From Methylococcales bacterium (GTDB taxonomy: Bacteria; Pseudomonadota; Gammaproteobacteria; Methylococcales; Methylomonadaceae), in assembly GCA_028714175.1 (NCBI GenBank), contig JAQTMV010000001.1:19899-83898 (forward strand): DNA of 64,000 nt. The letters run 5' to 3'. The notes under the pieces were generated by a model, which saw only the letters and a list, made by a program, of their open reading frames with translations, was not told the DNA's origin and ran no database searches. Below are positions 6,920 to 16,374 of the stretch, piece by piece (the first letter of the stretch is position 1; each line of letters starts with the position of its first letter). The translations under genes were made by a program, and so were the position numbers.

Positions 6920-7978
6920 TCAGTTGTGTTTACTTAGCCCGAGGCTTTGCATCTGCCGCCACAGCGTCGTGCGGTGCATACCCAGGGCGGCGGCAGTACG
7001 CTCAAGATGCCAGTGATGCTGCTCCAGAGCTTTACACAAGGTCTCGGCGTCCGGGTTGGCGACTTGGATTGGGGGCGGGGGGATTACGGCGGGATTTGAA
7101 AAAGGTGATGGCGATCTTCTGTCGCCTTTTCTCTTTTCCTCGTAAAGCGGCCGGGGCAAGGCGATTTCAAATGGCCCCAGATCGTTCATATCGATGACGT
7201 CGCCCGGACAATAAACGAAGGCATGTTCGATCGCGTTTTTCAGCTCTCGCACATTGCCTGGCCAAGGACGGCCGGTCAATTCTTCCATCGCTTCGGAGGT
7301 AATGCCTTTGATCTTATTAGAAAAGCGTTGGTTGAAGAGTTGAATGAAATGCTCGACCAGTGCAGGGATGTCGTCGCGGCGCTCCCGCAGCGGCGGTAGA
7401 GTTAATGTTACGGTATTGAGGCGATAGAAAAGATCGGCGCGAAAACGGCCCGATGCAACTTCGGGCGCAAGGTTTTTGTTGGTGGCCGTAATGACCCGTA
7501 TGTCTAGTGGGTGCGTTATGTTGCAGCCCACTTGCTCGAGGCACTTTTGTTCCAGCACCCGGAGCAAACGCATCTGGATCGCCGGGGAAATATCGCCGAT
7601 TTCATCCAGGAAAAGGGTACCGCCCTGCGCTGCCTCAAAGCGCCCTAGCCGATCCTTGATTGCACCCGTAAAGGCGCCCTTGACATGGCCGAAAAGCTCG
7701 CTTTCCAACAGATGTTCACAGAAGGCGGAGCAATTCACCTGCACGAGCGGAGCAGCCCTCCGTGAACTCGATTTGTGGATCGCTTCGGCAGCCAGTTCCT
7801 TGCCGGTACCTGTTTCACCGTAAATAAGCACCGTCGTATCGGTCCGGGCAAGACACTCGATCTTCTGATACACCTGCTGCATGACAGGAGAGCGGCCCAC
7901 CAAACGGCCCAAAGAGGGACATTTTCTTTGTGCTTTGAAAAGAGGGAGGTGACTCATATTGCTAATCCCGTAAGGCAT
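6920..7978 (-). CDS. Sigma54-dependent enhancer-binding transcriptional activator
   Basis: A 352-residue protein consisting of the AAA+ sigma54-interaction domain (about residues 25-255) and a C-terminal Fis-type HTH (about 305-350, 'HHWHLERTAAALGMHRTTLWRQM'). Visible motifs are Walker A 'GETGTGKE', the sigma54-contacting loop 'GAFTGA', Walker B 'GGTLFLDEIG' and the 'WPGNVRELKNAIEHA' sensor II region. There is no N-terminal receiver, PAS or GAF domain, so activity must be controlled by a partner or by expression, as in PspF-like regulators. It probably drives the adjacent secreted-protein and peroxidase genes. ATG at 7978 or 7957 are both possible starts; neither has a strong Shine-Dalgarno. 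Confidence 0.92.
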   Translation of the reverse strand: MPYGISNMSHLPLFKAQRKCPSLGRLVGRSPVMQQVYQKIECLARTDTTVLIYGETGTGKELAAEAIHKSSSRRAAPLVQVNCSAFCEHLLESELFGHVKGAFTGAIKDRLGRFEAAQGGTLFLDEIGDISPAIQMRLLRVLEQKCLEQVGCNITHPLDIRVITATNKNLAPEVASGRFRADLFYRLNTVTLTLPPLRERRDDIPALVEHFIQLFNQRFSNKIKGITSEAMEELTGRPWPGNVRELKNAIEHAFVYCPGDVIDMNDLGPFEIALPRPLYEEKRKGDRRSPSPFSNPAVIPPPPIQVANPDAETLCKALEQHHWHLERTAAALGMHRTTLWRQMQSLGLSKHN

Positions 7979-8072
7979 TGATGCTGCTTAATAAGGGGAC
8001 GAAATCGCACAAAACCCATTATAAAACCGTAAGTCAGTTTTGCCTAGCAAACCGTCACAGCACATAGATATT

Positions 8073-8101
8073 AGCGGATTGCCTGACTGAGCGAATCCGC
8101 T
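8073..8101. terminator. Hairpin between the sigma54 activator and the coiled-coil gene
   Basis: AGCGGATT (8073-8080) pairs perfectly with AATCCGCT (8094-8101). It lies 53 bp downstream of the coiled-coil gene stop on the minus strand. There is no long T run, so the role as terminator is tentative; the sequence also resembles REP-type material. Confidence 0.4.
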
Positions 8102-8153
8102 GCTTTACAGGTTTCGGGATTTATACCTTAAATTTAATCAAGATCAGATATTA

Positions 8154-8393
8154 TTAGGTCAGTTCTAAACGTTTTTCAATACGGTCTATACGATCATTCA
8201 GCCGGTCATACCGCAGATGTTGATCTGCAATACTGGCCGCGAAATCACCACCATCTCTTCGCAGACTGGCAATACCACTTTCCACGATTATTAACCGTGA
8301 TTTAATTTCCCGCGTATCCTCTTTTACGGATGCTATATCAGCTCTGATAGCGCGTAGCTGCTCCAGCACAAGGTTGTCTATATTATCGGTCAT
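8154..8393 (-). CDS. Small coiled-coil protein of unknown function
   Basis: A 79-residue, charged, almost wholly helical protein with heptad-like spacing (IDNLVLEQLRAIRADIASVKEDTREIKSRL and RLNDRIDRIEKRLEL). No signal peptide or membrane segment. Similar short coiled-coil proteins are common in proteobacteria without known function. It stands alone between dapB and the sigma54 activator on the minus strand. Coding looks real from the amino-acid pattern; function unknown. Confidence 0.65.
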   Translation of the reverse strand: MTDNIDNLVLEQLRAIRADIASVKEDTREIKSRLIIVESGIASLRRDGGDFAASIADQHLRYDRLNDRIDRIEKRLELT

Positions 8394-8483
8394 CTTCTTG
8401 TCCCTTTCTTTAGATTTATGGATTAAATAATATCATACAGACCATTGATAAAACTATAATCGCACCGTCCATTCTTACCAACG

Positions 8484-9290
<807 letters not shown>

Positions 9291-10427
9291 TTATCCAGTT
9301 AGTTTGTCAAAAAAGTTTTTTACGCCATCAGTCCAGGAGTGCTCTTGAGGACTGTGGTGTTTGCCGCTGCCGGATAAGGATTCACCGAGTTTTTGCACCA
9401 GGGCTTTTTGTTCCTTGGTCAGTTGCACCGGGGTTTCTATAGTTACTTTACACAGCAAATCACCCACTGCGCCGCCTCTGACCGGTTTAATGCCTTTGCC
9501 GCGCAATCTGAACGTTTTTCCGGTTTGGGTTTCGGCCGGTATAGTCAGTTTCACTTTGCCATTCAAAGTGGGCACTTCTATCTCATCGCCCAGACAGGCC
9601 GTAACAAAACTGATGGGTACTTCGCAATATAAATTGGCGCCGTCACGCGTAAAAATGGCATGCTCTTTAACCCGAATCTCGATATAAAGGTCACCCGATG
9701 GGCCGCCACGTTCCCCAGCCTCGCCTTCTCCAGCCAGGCGTATGCGGTCACCGGTATCGACACCGGCAGGGATTTTCGCGGACAAGGTTTTGGTTTCCTG
9801 AACACGCCCTTGACCATGACAGACGCCGCAAGGGTCTTTAATTTGTTTGCCGGTTCCGCGACAGGTGGGACAGGTTTGTTGCACAGAGAAAAAGCCTTGT
9901 TGCATCCTGACTTGACCATGACCATGACAGGTTGAACATATAACAGGACTTGAACCTTTTCTGGCTCCTGAACCCTTGCATTCGCTACAGTTAACCATTA
10001 CCGGAATACGGATTTTGGTCTCCGTGCCGGCAACGGCTTCTTCCAGCGTTAATTCCAGGTTATAACGTAAATCCGAACCACGCTGAACACTGCTGCGCTG
10101 CCTGGCTCCACCACCGAAAATATCACCGAACACATCGCCGAAAATATCACTGAAACCTTCGCCGCCAAAGCCGCCGGGACGTCCGCCCATAGACTGGTCA
10201 ACGCCTGCATGACCGAATTGATCATAAGCGGAGCGCTTTTTAGGGTCTGATAAAATCTCGTAAGCTTCTTTAATCTGTTTAAATTTGGCTTCGGCTGCTT
10301 CTGCCTTGTCAGCGTTTCTATCAGGGTGATATTTCATCGCCAAACTGCGATAGCTTTTCTTAATTTCTGCGTCGCTGGCGTTTCTATCAACGTTGAGCAG
10401 CTTGTAAAAATCTTCTTTTGTTGCCAT
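9291..10427 (-). CDS. dnaJ: Chaperone DnaJ (Hsp40)
   Basis: A 378-residue full-length type I Hsp40, co-chaperone that stimulates DnaK ATPase. The J domain is residues 1-70 with the essential HPD in 'MKYHPDRN'. A glycine/phenylalanine-rich linker follows ('[18 protein letters not shown]'). Four zinc-binding CxxCxGxG repeats lie at about 145-215 ([32 protein letters not shown]), followed by the C-terminal substrate-binding domain. It belongs to the grpE-dnaK-dnaJ heat-shock set, but a toxin-antitoxin pair and a small ORF separate it from dnaK. Confidence 0.98.
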   Translation of the reverse strand: MATKEDFYKLLNVDRNASDAEIKKSYRSLAMKYHPDRNADKAEAAEAKFKQIKEAYEILSDPKKRSAYDQFGHAGVDQSMGGRPGGFGGEGFSDIFGDVFGDIFGGGARQRSSVQRGSDLRYNLELTLEEAVAGTETKIRIPVMVNCSECKGSGARKGSSPVICSTCHGHGQVRMQQGFFSVQQTCPTCRGTGKQIKDPCGVCHGQGRVQETKTLSAKIPAGVDTGDRIRLAGEGEAGERGGPSGDLYIEIRVKEHAIFTRDGANLYCEVPISFVTACLGDEIEVPTLNGKVKLTIPAETQTGKTFRLRGKGIKPVRGGAVGDLLCKVTIETPVQLTKEQKALVQKLGESLSGSGKHHSPQEHSWTDGVKNFFDKLTG

Positions 10428-10607
10428 GTTTCAATCCACTCCTGATTGTTGCTCAGGAGATAAAGCATTGCTGCGAGGTTATTAAAAGCCGCACATAATG
10501 AAGGCGCGGAATAGCTTTTTGGTTAGGGTTAGCGTAGGGTACTTTGTACGTACCGCCGTCCATTACTAGCAAGATTAGCATATGAAATGCCTCTGCAAGA
10601 CTCAAAC

Positions 10608-10745
10608 TCAGATATTGTTTTGATCCTCGGGTAAATAATCTTTCTTTATCAACTGCTCAAAATTAAACTTATGTTGACGAAGCAAATCAGCATTTTTCAT
10701 GAGCCAGGCATAAAAGTCTTTGTTGTAATCTGCTAAAACTTCCAT
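10608..10745 (-). CDS. 45-residue protein, possible DUF29-type remnant
   Basis: A short ORF from ATG at 10745 encodes 'MEVLADYNKDFYAWLMKNAD' followed by 'LLRQHKFNFEQLIKKDYLPE' and a short tail. The 'DFYAWL...A-LLR' start recalls the N-terminus of DUF29 proteins, which continue for about 100 residues more, so this may be a truncated copy. An AAAGAGAG stretch upstream could serve as a weak Shine-Dalgarno. It lies between a toxin-antitoxin pair and dnaJ. The rest of the 10428-10819 gap holds nothing recognisable. Confidence 0.4.
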   Translation of the reverse strand: MEVLADYNKDFYAWLMKNADLLRQHKFNFEQLIKKDYLPEDQNNI

Positions 10746-10819
10746 AAGTTTGCTCTCTTTATTATCAAATGCTTATCTCTTTTTACCAGGATTGGTGCAG
10801 GGAAACTACCCTTTAAACT

Positions 10820-11067
10820 CTATTTATAAACGTCCTTTCGGTGACCTATTTTTACAATATGAATAATCAAACAATCATCAAAAACAGAATAGACAATACG
10901 ATAATCGCCGCATCTAATTCGGTAGGTATGATCTGAACCGATTAGTTTTTTATGCCCTGCAGGATGTGGGTTATCTGCTAATTCTTCTATTACCCGGGTT
11001 AATTTTTTAACAACCTGTTTGGGCAAGCGGGTTAATGATTTTTTAGCTCGATTCTATAGCAGGTCAT
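10820..11067 (-). pseudogene. RelE-type toxin with a frameshift near its start
   Basis: The main frame encodes 'RLPKQVVKKLTRVIEELADN' to 'HIVKIGHRKDVYK', a clear RelE-family body, but has a stop (TAG) just upstream and no good start. In the neighbouring frame an ATG at 11067, overlapping the antitoxin end by 14 bp as expected, gives 'MTCYRIELKNH' and then stops. One extra base in the six-base A/T run at 11039-11044 would join them as MTCYRIEL-KKSLTRLPKQV, a normal RelE N-terminus. So the toxin is broken, is made by slippage, or the run is miscounted. A TTG at 11026 could start a shortened product. Confidence 0.75.
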
Positions 11068-11236
11068 TATCAATCAATTCTTTTTTTACCTGCTCCCAAG
11101 GGATTGTTTCTTCGTTTCTCAATTCAGCAACTGCCGCCAAGTCCTCTAAATCTTCCATCAATTCAAGGTATTCATCCATGGATAATATGACGGATATTTT
11201 TTGTCCATTGGTATCGGTAATATACTGTTTTGGCAT
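11054..11236 (-). CDS. Antitoxin of a RelE-type pair between dnaK and dnaJ
   Basis: A 60-residue protein 'MPKQYITDTNGQKISVILSM' with an acidic helical C-terminal part (ELMEDLEDLAAVAELRNEE). This pattern is common in short antitoxins upstream of RelE-type toxins. The gene overlaps the intact toxin start codon by 14 bp. The antitoxin is full length while its toxin is frameshifted, a typical state for a decaying addiction module. Confidence 0.7.
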   Translation of the reverse strand: MPKQYITDTNGQKISVILSMDEYLELMEDLEDLAAVAELRNEETIPWEQVKKELIDNDLL

Positions 11237-11557
11237 GGCTTGAACTCGCTATTCTTTTTCTGTTTTTGGATTTAGACAAAAGGTACGTAATGGTTGCCCT
11301 GCATGGCTTCTTTTTATACGAAACTAGAGCTTCGCTGGCCACCACCATTCATCCATCATTACAAAGTATCGACGATTAAATGGTGCATAAAATGCACTCT
11401 GCATGGTTTAAGGCTTCTTCCTTGGGTAATTCATGCAACTTCGTAAGCTGAGTTGAACAACGTGAAACCCGGCAATTATCCAAAAATGCCGGGTTTGCGC
11501 TATCACTTCAACCCTGCGAGCTCAAAAATCAAGAAAAATTAGTGTAGCCGATTTAAT
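11237..11557. other. Non-coding gap downstream of dnaK
   Basis: About 320 bp with no supportable gene. It contains the dnaK terminator hairpin (11465-11496). The remainder shows only short dispersed repeats such as two GCATGG words. Confidence 0.6.
11465..11496. terminator. dnaK terminator hairpin
   Basis: AAACCCGGCA (11465-11474) and TGCCGGGTTT (11487-11496) form a perfect 10-bp stem with a 12-base loop. It lies 62 bp downstream of the dnaK stop codon and probably separates dnaK from the inserted toxin-antitoxin pair. Confidence 0.75.
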
Positions 11558-13486
11558 TTAGTCTTTTTTGATTTCCTCAAATTCAGCATCGACTACATCA
11601 TCGTCAGGCTTTGCATGATGTTCATGTGAACCGCCACCAGCATGTGTTTCACCTTCTTCAGACGCCGATTTTTGTGCATAAACACGTTCAGCAAGTTTAC
11701 CTGATAACTCGGTTAGAGCATTGGTTTTGGCTTCAATCTCTTCTTTATCGTCGCCTTTAACCGCTTCTTTTAACGCATTAATCGCCTGTTCAATGCTGGA
11801 TTTTTCATCCGCCCCGACCTGGTCACCCAATTCTTTCAATGATTTCTCAGTCGCATGTATCATGCCATCGGCATGGTTGCGGGCATGGACCAATTCAGTC
11901 AGCTTGCGGTCTTCATCGGCATGCGCTTCGGCATCTTTAATCATGCGTTGTACTTCTTCATCTGACAAACCGCTGGAGGCTTTAATCACAATGGATTGCT
12001 TTTTACCAGTTGCCTTGTCTTTGGCAGATACGTTCAAAATACCGTTCGCGTCAATATCAAAAGACACTTCAATTTGTGGTATTCCGCGTGGCGCTGGCGG
12101 GATGTCCGCCAGATCAAAACGCCCCAGCGATTTATTAGCTGATGCTTTTTCACGCTCGCCTTGCAAGACATGAATGGTTACAGCAGTCTGGTTATCATCA
12201 GCTGTTGAGAACACTTGCGAAGCATTGGTTGGTATCGTGGTGTTTTTCTCAATCAGTTTGGTCATGACGCCGCCCATTGTTTCAATGCCAAGAGACAATG
12301 GTATAACGTCCAGCAACAACACGTCTTTAACTTCACCACCCAAAACGCCGGCTTGGATCGCCGCGCCTAAAGCTACCGCTTCGTCCGGATTTACGTCTTT
12401 ACGCGGTTCTTTGCCAAAAATGTTTTTTACCATTTCCTGGACTTTCGGCATACGCGTTTGACCGCCCACCAGAATCACGTCATTAATATCTTTTGCCGAT
12501 AAGCCAGCGTCTTTAAGCGCTATTTCACAAGGGCCTTTAGTGCGATTAATCAATTCTTCAACCAAAGATTCCAGTTTGGCGCGAGTCAATTTAACATTCA
12601 AATGCTTGGGGCCTGTGGCATCCGCAGTAATGTAAGGCAGATTAACATCGGTTTGCTGGCTCGAAGACAATTCAATCTTGGCTTTTTCTGCCGCTTCTTT
12701 CAAACGTTGCAATGCCAATGGATCATTATGGACATCTACGCCACTTTCTTTTTTGAATTCGGCTGCCAGATATTCAATGATACGTGAGTCAAAATCTTCA
12801 CCACCCAGAAAAGTATCACCGTTAGTAGATAAAACTTCAAATTGATGTTCGCCTTCTATCTCGGCAATTTCAATAATTGAAATATCAAAGGTGCCACCGC
12901 CCAGGTCATATACTGCAATTTTGGTATCGCCTTTAGGCTTATCCATACCGAATGCCAGCGCAGATGCAGTCGGCTCGTTAATAATACGTTTAACTTCCAA
13001 ACCTGCAATGCGGCCTGCATCTTTAGTGGCCTGGCGTTGCGAATCATTAAAATAAGCCGGTACGGTAATAACGGCTTCAGTAACGGTTTCGCCCAGATAG
13101 GCTTCAGCGTCTTTTTTTAGTTTCATCAAAACGCGAGCTGAAATTTCAGGTGCGGCCATTTTTTTGCCATGCACTTCAACCCAGGCATCACCGTTTTCTG
13201 CTTCGATGATTTTGTAAGGCACCATTTTGATGTCTTTTTGCACGACATCATCTTTAAAACGGCGACCAATCAAGCGTTTGATCGCAAATAGCGTGTTTTT
13301 GGGATTGGTAACAGCCTGGCGTTTTGCCGACTGTCCCACCAATACCTCATCATCGCTGGTAAAAGCAATAATTGAAGGCGTAGTACGAGCGCCTTCACTG
13401 TTTTCAATCACTTTCGCTACGCCGTTTTCCAATACGGCAACGCACGAGTTGGTAGTTCCTAAATCAATCCCAATTATTTTAGCCAT
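11558..13486 (-). CDS. dnaK: Chaperone DnaK (Hsp70)
   Basis: A 642-residue full-length Hsp70. The N-terminal ATPase domain shows '[14 protein letters not shown]', '[20 protein letters not shown]', '[15 protein letters not shown]' and '[14 protein letters not shown]'. The substrate-binding domain has '[20 protein letters not shown]'. The C-terminal lid ends in an acidic tail ([15 protein letters not shown]). It folds and protects proteins with DnaJ and GrpE. The gene lies 71 bp downstream of grpE, with hrcA further upstream, the usual HrcA-controlled arrangement. Confidence 0.99.
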   Translation of the reverse strand: MAKIIGIDLGTTNSCVAVLENGVAKVIENSEGARTTPSIIAFTSDDEVLVGQSAKRQAVTNPKNTLFAIKRLIGRRFKDDVVQKDIKMVPYKIIEAENGDAWVEVHGKKMAAPEISARVLMKLKKDAEAYLGETVTEAVITVPAYFNDSQRQATKDAGRIAGLEVKRIINEPTASALAFGMDKPKGDTKIAVYDLGGGTFDISIIEIAEIEGEHQFEVLSTNGDTFLGGEDFDSRIIEYLAAEFKKESGVDVHNDPLALQRLKEAAEKAKIELSSSQQTDVNLPYITADATGPKHLNVKLTRAKLESLVEELINRTKGPCEIALKDAGLSAKDINDVILVGGQTRMPKVQEMVKNIFGKEPRKDVNPDEAVALGAAIQAGVLGGEVKDVLLLDVIPLSLGIETMGGVMTKLIEKNTTIPTNASQVFSTADDNQTAVTIHVLQGEREKASANKSLGRFDLADIPPAPRGIPQIEVSFDIDANGILNVSAKDKATGKKQSIVIKASSGLSDEEVQRMIKDAEAHADEDRKLTELVHARNHADGMIHATEKSLKELGDQVGADEKSSIEQAINALKEAVKGDDKEEIEAKTNALTELSGKLAERVYAQKSASEEGETHAGGGSHEHHAKPDDDVVDAEFEEIKKD

Positions 13487-13557
13487 CGAATGCTCCAGAC
13501 TTGAATTATATAAAAAATGTAAAAGTTATTGCCGATATGGGGGCTGTTTTATTGTGT

Positions 13558-14160
13558 TCAAGCCTGCTCGTCAATTTCTGACGGTTTTTCTGCTGCTTTT
13601 GCTACAACAACCATAGCAGGACGCAGCAAGCGGCCATTCAGCATATAACCTTTTTGAAACACATTAACCACGGTATTGGGTTCTGCACCTTCCACCTCCT
13701 GCATGATCATTGCCTGATGCTGTTCAGGATTAAAAGGCTGACCGATAGGATCAATTGGGACGATATTAAATTTTGTAAACACTGATTCAAACTGTTTAAT
13801 AGTCATTTCGCTGCCAACACGAAACTTCTGCACATCCTCACTATCGCCTGTTGCCGCTTGCAAACCCAGTATCAGGCTGTCCAACACTGACAGCAGTTCT
13901 TTGGCAAAACTCGCCAAAGCAAATTTATGTGCATCTTCAAGATCTTTTCGCGTTCTTTTTTTCAGGTTTTCCATTTCTGCCTGCATGCGAACTACTTTAT
14001 CCCAGTTTTCATGGGCTTTTTGTTTAGCTTCAGCTAATTCCTTTTTTAGCTCATCTATCGTATATTCATGTTCGCCTACTTCAGTATGCTGAGGCTCTTG
14101 GTTCTCCATTTCGTTTTCAGCGTCAATTTGGGACTCAGGCGCTTCCTGATCTTTACTCAT
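13558..14160 (-). CDS. grpE: Nucleotide exchange factor GrpE
   Basis: A 200-residue protein that releases ADP from DnaK. It has a long N-terminal coiled coil (about residues 30-90, 'YTIDELKKELAEAKQKAHEN', 'MQAEMENLKKRTRKDLEDAHKFA') and the C-terminal beta domain ('FNPEQHQAMIMQE', 'VVNVFQKGYMLNGRLLRPAMVVV'). The ATG at 14160 has a GGAG eight bases upstream; an in-frame TTG five codons earlier is less likely. It precedes dnaK. Confidence 0.96.
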   Translation of the reverse strand: MSKDQEAPESQIDAENEMENQEPQHTEVGEHEYTIDELKKELAEAKQKAHENWDKVVRMQAEMENLKKRTRKDLEDAHKFALASFAKELLSVLDSLILGLQAATGDSEDVQKFRVGSEMTIKQFESVFTKFNIVPIDPIGQPFNPEQHQAMIMQEVEGAEPNTVVNVFQKGYMLNGRLLRPAMVVVAKAAEKPSEIDEQA

Positions 14161-14304
14161 TATATATAGCTCCAATAGTAGTTAGTTATGCCGTTTGAGT
14201 AACTCTTTACTCACCAGGAAGTACACAAGGTATTATGCTTCTTCATGATCTTCGTGTCTTTCATGGTAAATATTTATTTTGTAAAAAGGCTTTTGCCTAC
14301 CTGG

Positions 14305-15363
14305 TTACAATGGGGATGTGGATTTTGGATTCAAGGCCGCACTTAATAATTTTGCCGTGACATCGACAAACGGGATGATTTTCTCATAAGCCATGCGTGT
14401 CGGCCCTATAACACCCAGCACGCCGACCACTTCATCATTGACAGAATAGGAGGATGTGACCAGGCTGCAGTGGTCAAATGCCTGGTAACCGGATTCTTCG
14501 CCGATAAAAATCTGCACGCCCTCAGCCTTCATCGCTTGATCCAGAAGATGAATTACATCCTGCTTTTGACTGAAGGCATCAAACAGTTTTTTCAGATGAT
14601 CCCTGTCTGATAACTCCGAAAAACCCATTAAATTGGTTTCTCCAGCCAACACATAATCGTCTTTTTCATTATCTGATTCAAAAGTCAATCGCGCCATTTT
14701 TATCGCATCCAGCATAGCCTGATTCATGCGTTCCTGATCGTCTTGCAACTCTTTCAAAACGGCTTCACGAACAGCAGCCAGACTGCGGCCGCAATAGATT
14801 GAATTGAGATACGTGCCAGCCTGTTGTAATTCCGACGCACTAAAAATTTTGTCCGTATGAATGACTTTGTTATGAACTTCCTGTTCATTGGTGACAAAAA
14901 TAACCAGCACGCGTTTGTGCGATAAAGGCAAAAATTCGATATGACGCAAAAAAACAATTTCTCTTTTGGGCAGTGTTACCACGCCGGCCATCCGTGTTAA
15001 TTCTGCAAGCAATCGCGACGCAATACCGATTACCTTGCCGGAATCATCTCTCTCCGACAAGCCCTGATGCAGGCGTGTTAAATCTTTAGCGTCCAGCGGT
15101 TTAACCGTTAATAGGCTGTCAACAAACAGGCGATAACCGCTGACTGTGGGTACGCGCCCCGCTGACGTATGCGGGGAATGTATCAGTCCCAAATCTTCCA
15201 GATCCGCCATGACATTACGAATGGTTGCAGGGCTCAGATTTAGTTTTGAGTTTTTTGATAACACTCGGGAGCCAACCGGCTGTCCATCGCTGATATAGCG
15301 TTCAACGAGCGTTTTTAATAACTGCAACGACCGTTCATTTAAATACCGAGTATTATTACCCAC
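14305..15363 (-). CDS. hrcA: Heat-inducible transcription repressor HrcA
   Basis: A repressor of about 352 residues that binds CIRCE operators of chaperone operons and is kept active by GroEL. The N-terminal winged helix contains 'GQPVGSRVLSKNSKLNLSPATIRNVMADLEDLGLIHSPHTSAGRVPT'-type signature segments. The C-terminal part shows 'YSVNDEVVGVLGVIGPTRMAYEKIIPFVD'. The frame is open to GTG at 15390, but a GAGG just before GTG at 15363 favours the shorter form, which also leaves a CIRCE-like operator outside the coding sequence. It is first in the hrcA-grpE-dnaK series. Confidence 0.94.
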   Translation of the reverse strand: MGNNTRYLNERSLQLLKTLVERYISDGQPVGSRVLSKNSKLNLSPATIRNVMADLEDLGLIHSPHTSAGRVPTVSGYRLFVDSLLTVKPLDAKDLTRLHQGLSERDDSGKVIGIASRLLAELTRMAGVVTLPKREIVFLRHIEFLPLSHKRVLVIFVTNEQEVHNKVIHTDKIFSASELQQAGTYLNSIYCGRSLAAVREAVLKELQDDQERMNQAMLDAIKMARLTFESDNEKDDYVLAGETNLMGFSELSDRDHLKKLFDAFSQKQDVIHLLDQAMKAEGVQIFIGEESGYQAFDHCSLVTSSYSVNDEVVGVLGVIGPTRMAYEKIIPFVDVTAKLLSAALNPKSTSPL

Positions 15364-15383
15364 ACATACCTCAAAAAACCAAA

Positions 15384-15411
15384 CACGCACTCTACCTATG
15401 TTGAGTGATAA
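15384..15411. promoter_or_regulatory. CIRCE-like operator upstream of hrcA
   Basis: CACGCACTC (15384-15392) and GAGTGATAA (15403-15411) resemble the CIRCE arms TTAGCACTC and GAGTGCTAA, but are separated by 10 bases rather than 9 and have imperfect outer positions. The place, just before the hrcA start, fits autoregulation by HrcA. The gap from here to 15619 holds nothing else recognisable. Confidence 0.5.
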
Positions 15412-15619
15412 TATCGAAAAGTATCAGCTCATTTGTCTGTTGTCAATAAAGGCTGTAAGTCTGAATCAGGTTTGTTATACCGAACTGCGGAAGCTGAGTT
15501 TATAAGTCGTCCGAAACACATAACCGATACTTTCTTTACACTAAACTTTAGCGCTTGCAGTTAAGCATTTTTGGACAGGGGGTATCATGGCCAAAACAGG
15601 GTGGCCGCAAAATACCGGG

Positions 15620-16276
15620 TTATGCTGGCTTATCCTTATTATATTGCTCTGCAAATTTAGTTATTTTCTGAGGGTTGTAGGTAATCTTGTTATCTTTGAC
15701 ATTGATAATGCCTTGCTTTATCAACTCATCAAATAATTCTTCAGGATCGATTCTATTAACCTTAAATTTGTTTTTAATGCTATTAAGCAAGGTTTCTTTT
15801 TTTGCCGGCTTGCTATGATTCTTTAGATGTTCACAATATTTTTGCAAATAGTCTTGAATCTCCGTTTCAGTCTCTTTTGCCACTGTAACTATTGCAGGAT
15901 ATTCTTTTTTTGTACCGATCCTCTGCGCACTACGTTGTTGACTGATTAGTAAACTTACAACATGATCCAAATCTGTATCATTAGATACGATATCAAAATG
16001 TGTTTGAGGCGGTAATTGAGCCATTAACATGCCTGCCCAAAAAGTAATTCCAAAGTCGGCAGCATTTTTACCGCTATTCGGCATTTTGATAATTTTTAAT
16101 CTGTCATCATTGACGGTAGTGGTGAGTGGAATAACCCAATCAAGAGGTATTTTGGCTCCACTTTGTGCATAACAGACAACTACATGAGAATATTTCTCCA
16201 GATTTTCCATGAGCTGCTGAACCTGATTCGGACAATTTTCCAAATCTATCAATAATACTCGAATGGGTTTTTCCAC
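15620..16276 (-). CDS. PIN/NYN-like domain protein with C-terminal winged-helix-like part
   Basis: A 218-residue protein. Residues 1-135 look like a PIN/NYN nuclease-type fold with acidic residues in the expected places: 'VLLIDLENCPN', 'GKNAADFGITFWAG', 'FDIVSNDTDLDHVVSLL'. The C-terminal 80 residues are lysine-rich and helical ('ELFDELIKQGIINVKDNKITYN' looks like a small winged helix). It may cut RNA, but no target is indicated. Start is GTG at 16276. It lies 98 bp downstream of fhcC on the same strand with no functional link evident. Confidence 0.7.
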   Translation of the reverse strand: MEKPIRVLLIDLENCPNQVQQLMENLEKYSHVVVCYAQSGAKIPLDWVIPLTTTVNDDRLKIIKMPNSGKNAADFGITFWAGMLMAQLPPQTHFDIVSNDTDLDHVVSLLISQQRSAQRIGTKKEYPAIVTVAKETETEIQDYLQKYCEHLKNHSKPAKKETLLNSIKNKFKVNRIDPEELFDELIKQGIINVKDNKITYNPQKITKFAEQYNKDKPA

Positions 16277-16374
16277 TGTTTCTTTACTCGCATTTGGTAT
16301 TAATCCGGCATCGGTATTTTACTTATACACCTCTCCCCGAGGGAAAGAGAATTTTTAGAAGTTCCTTGAAATAG

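Noticed and set aside
14196..14213. TGAGTAA/TTACTCA inverted repeat upstream of grpE as a CIRCE element
   Set aside because: The arms do not match CIRCE (GCACTC/GAGTGC) and the spacing is far too short.
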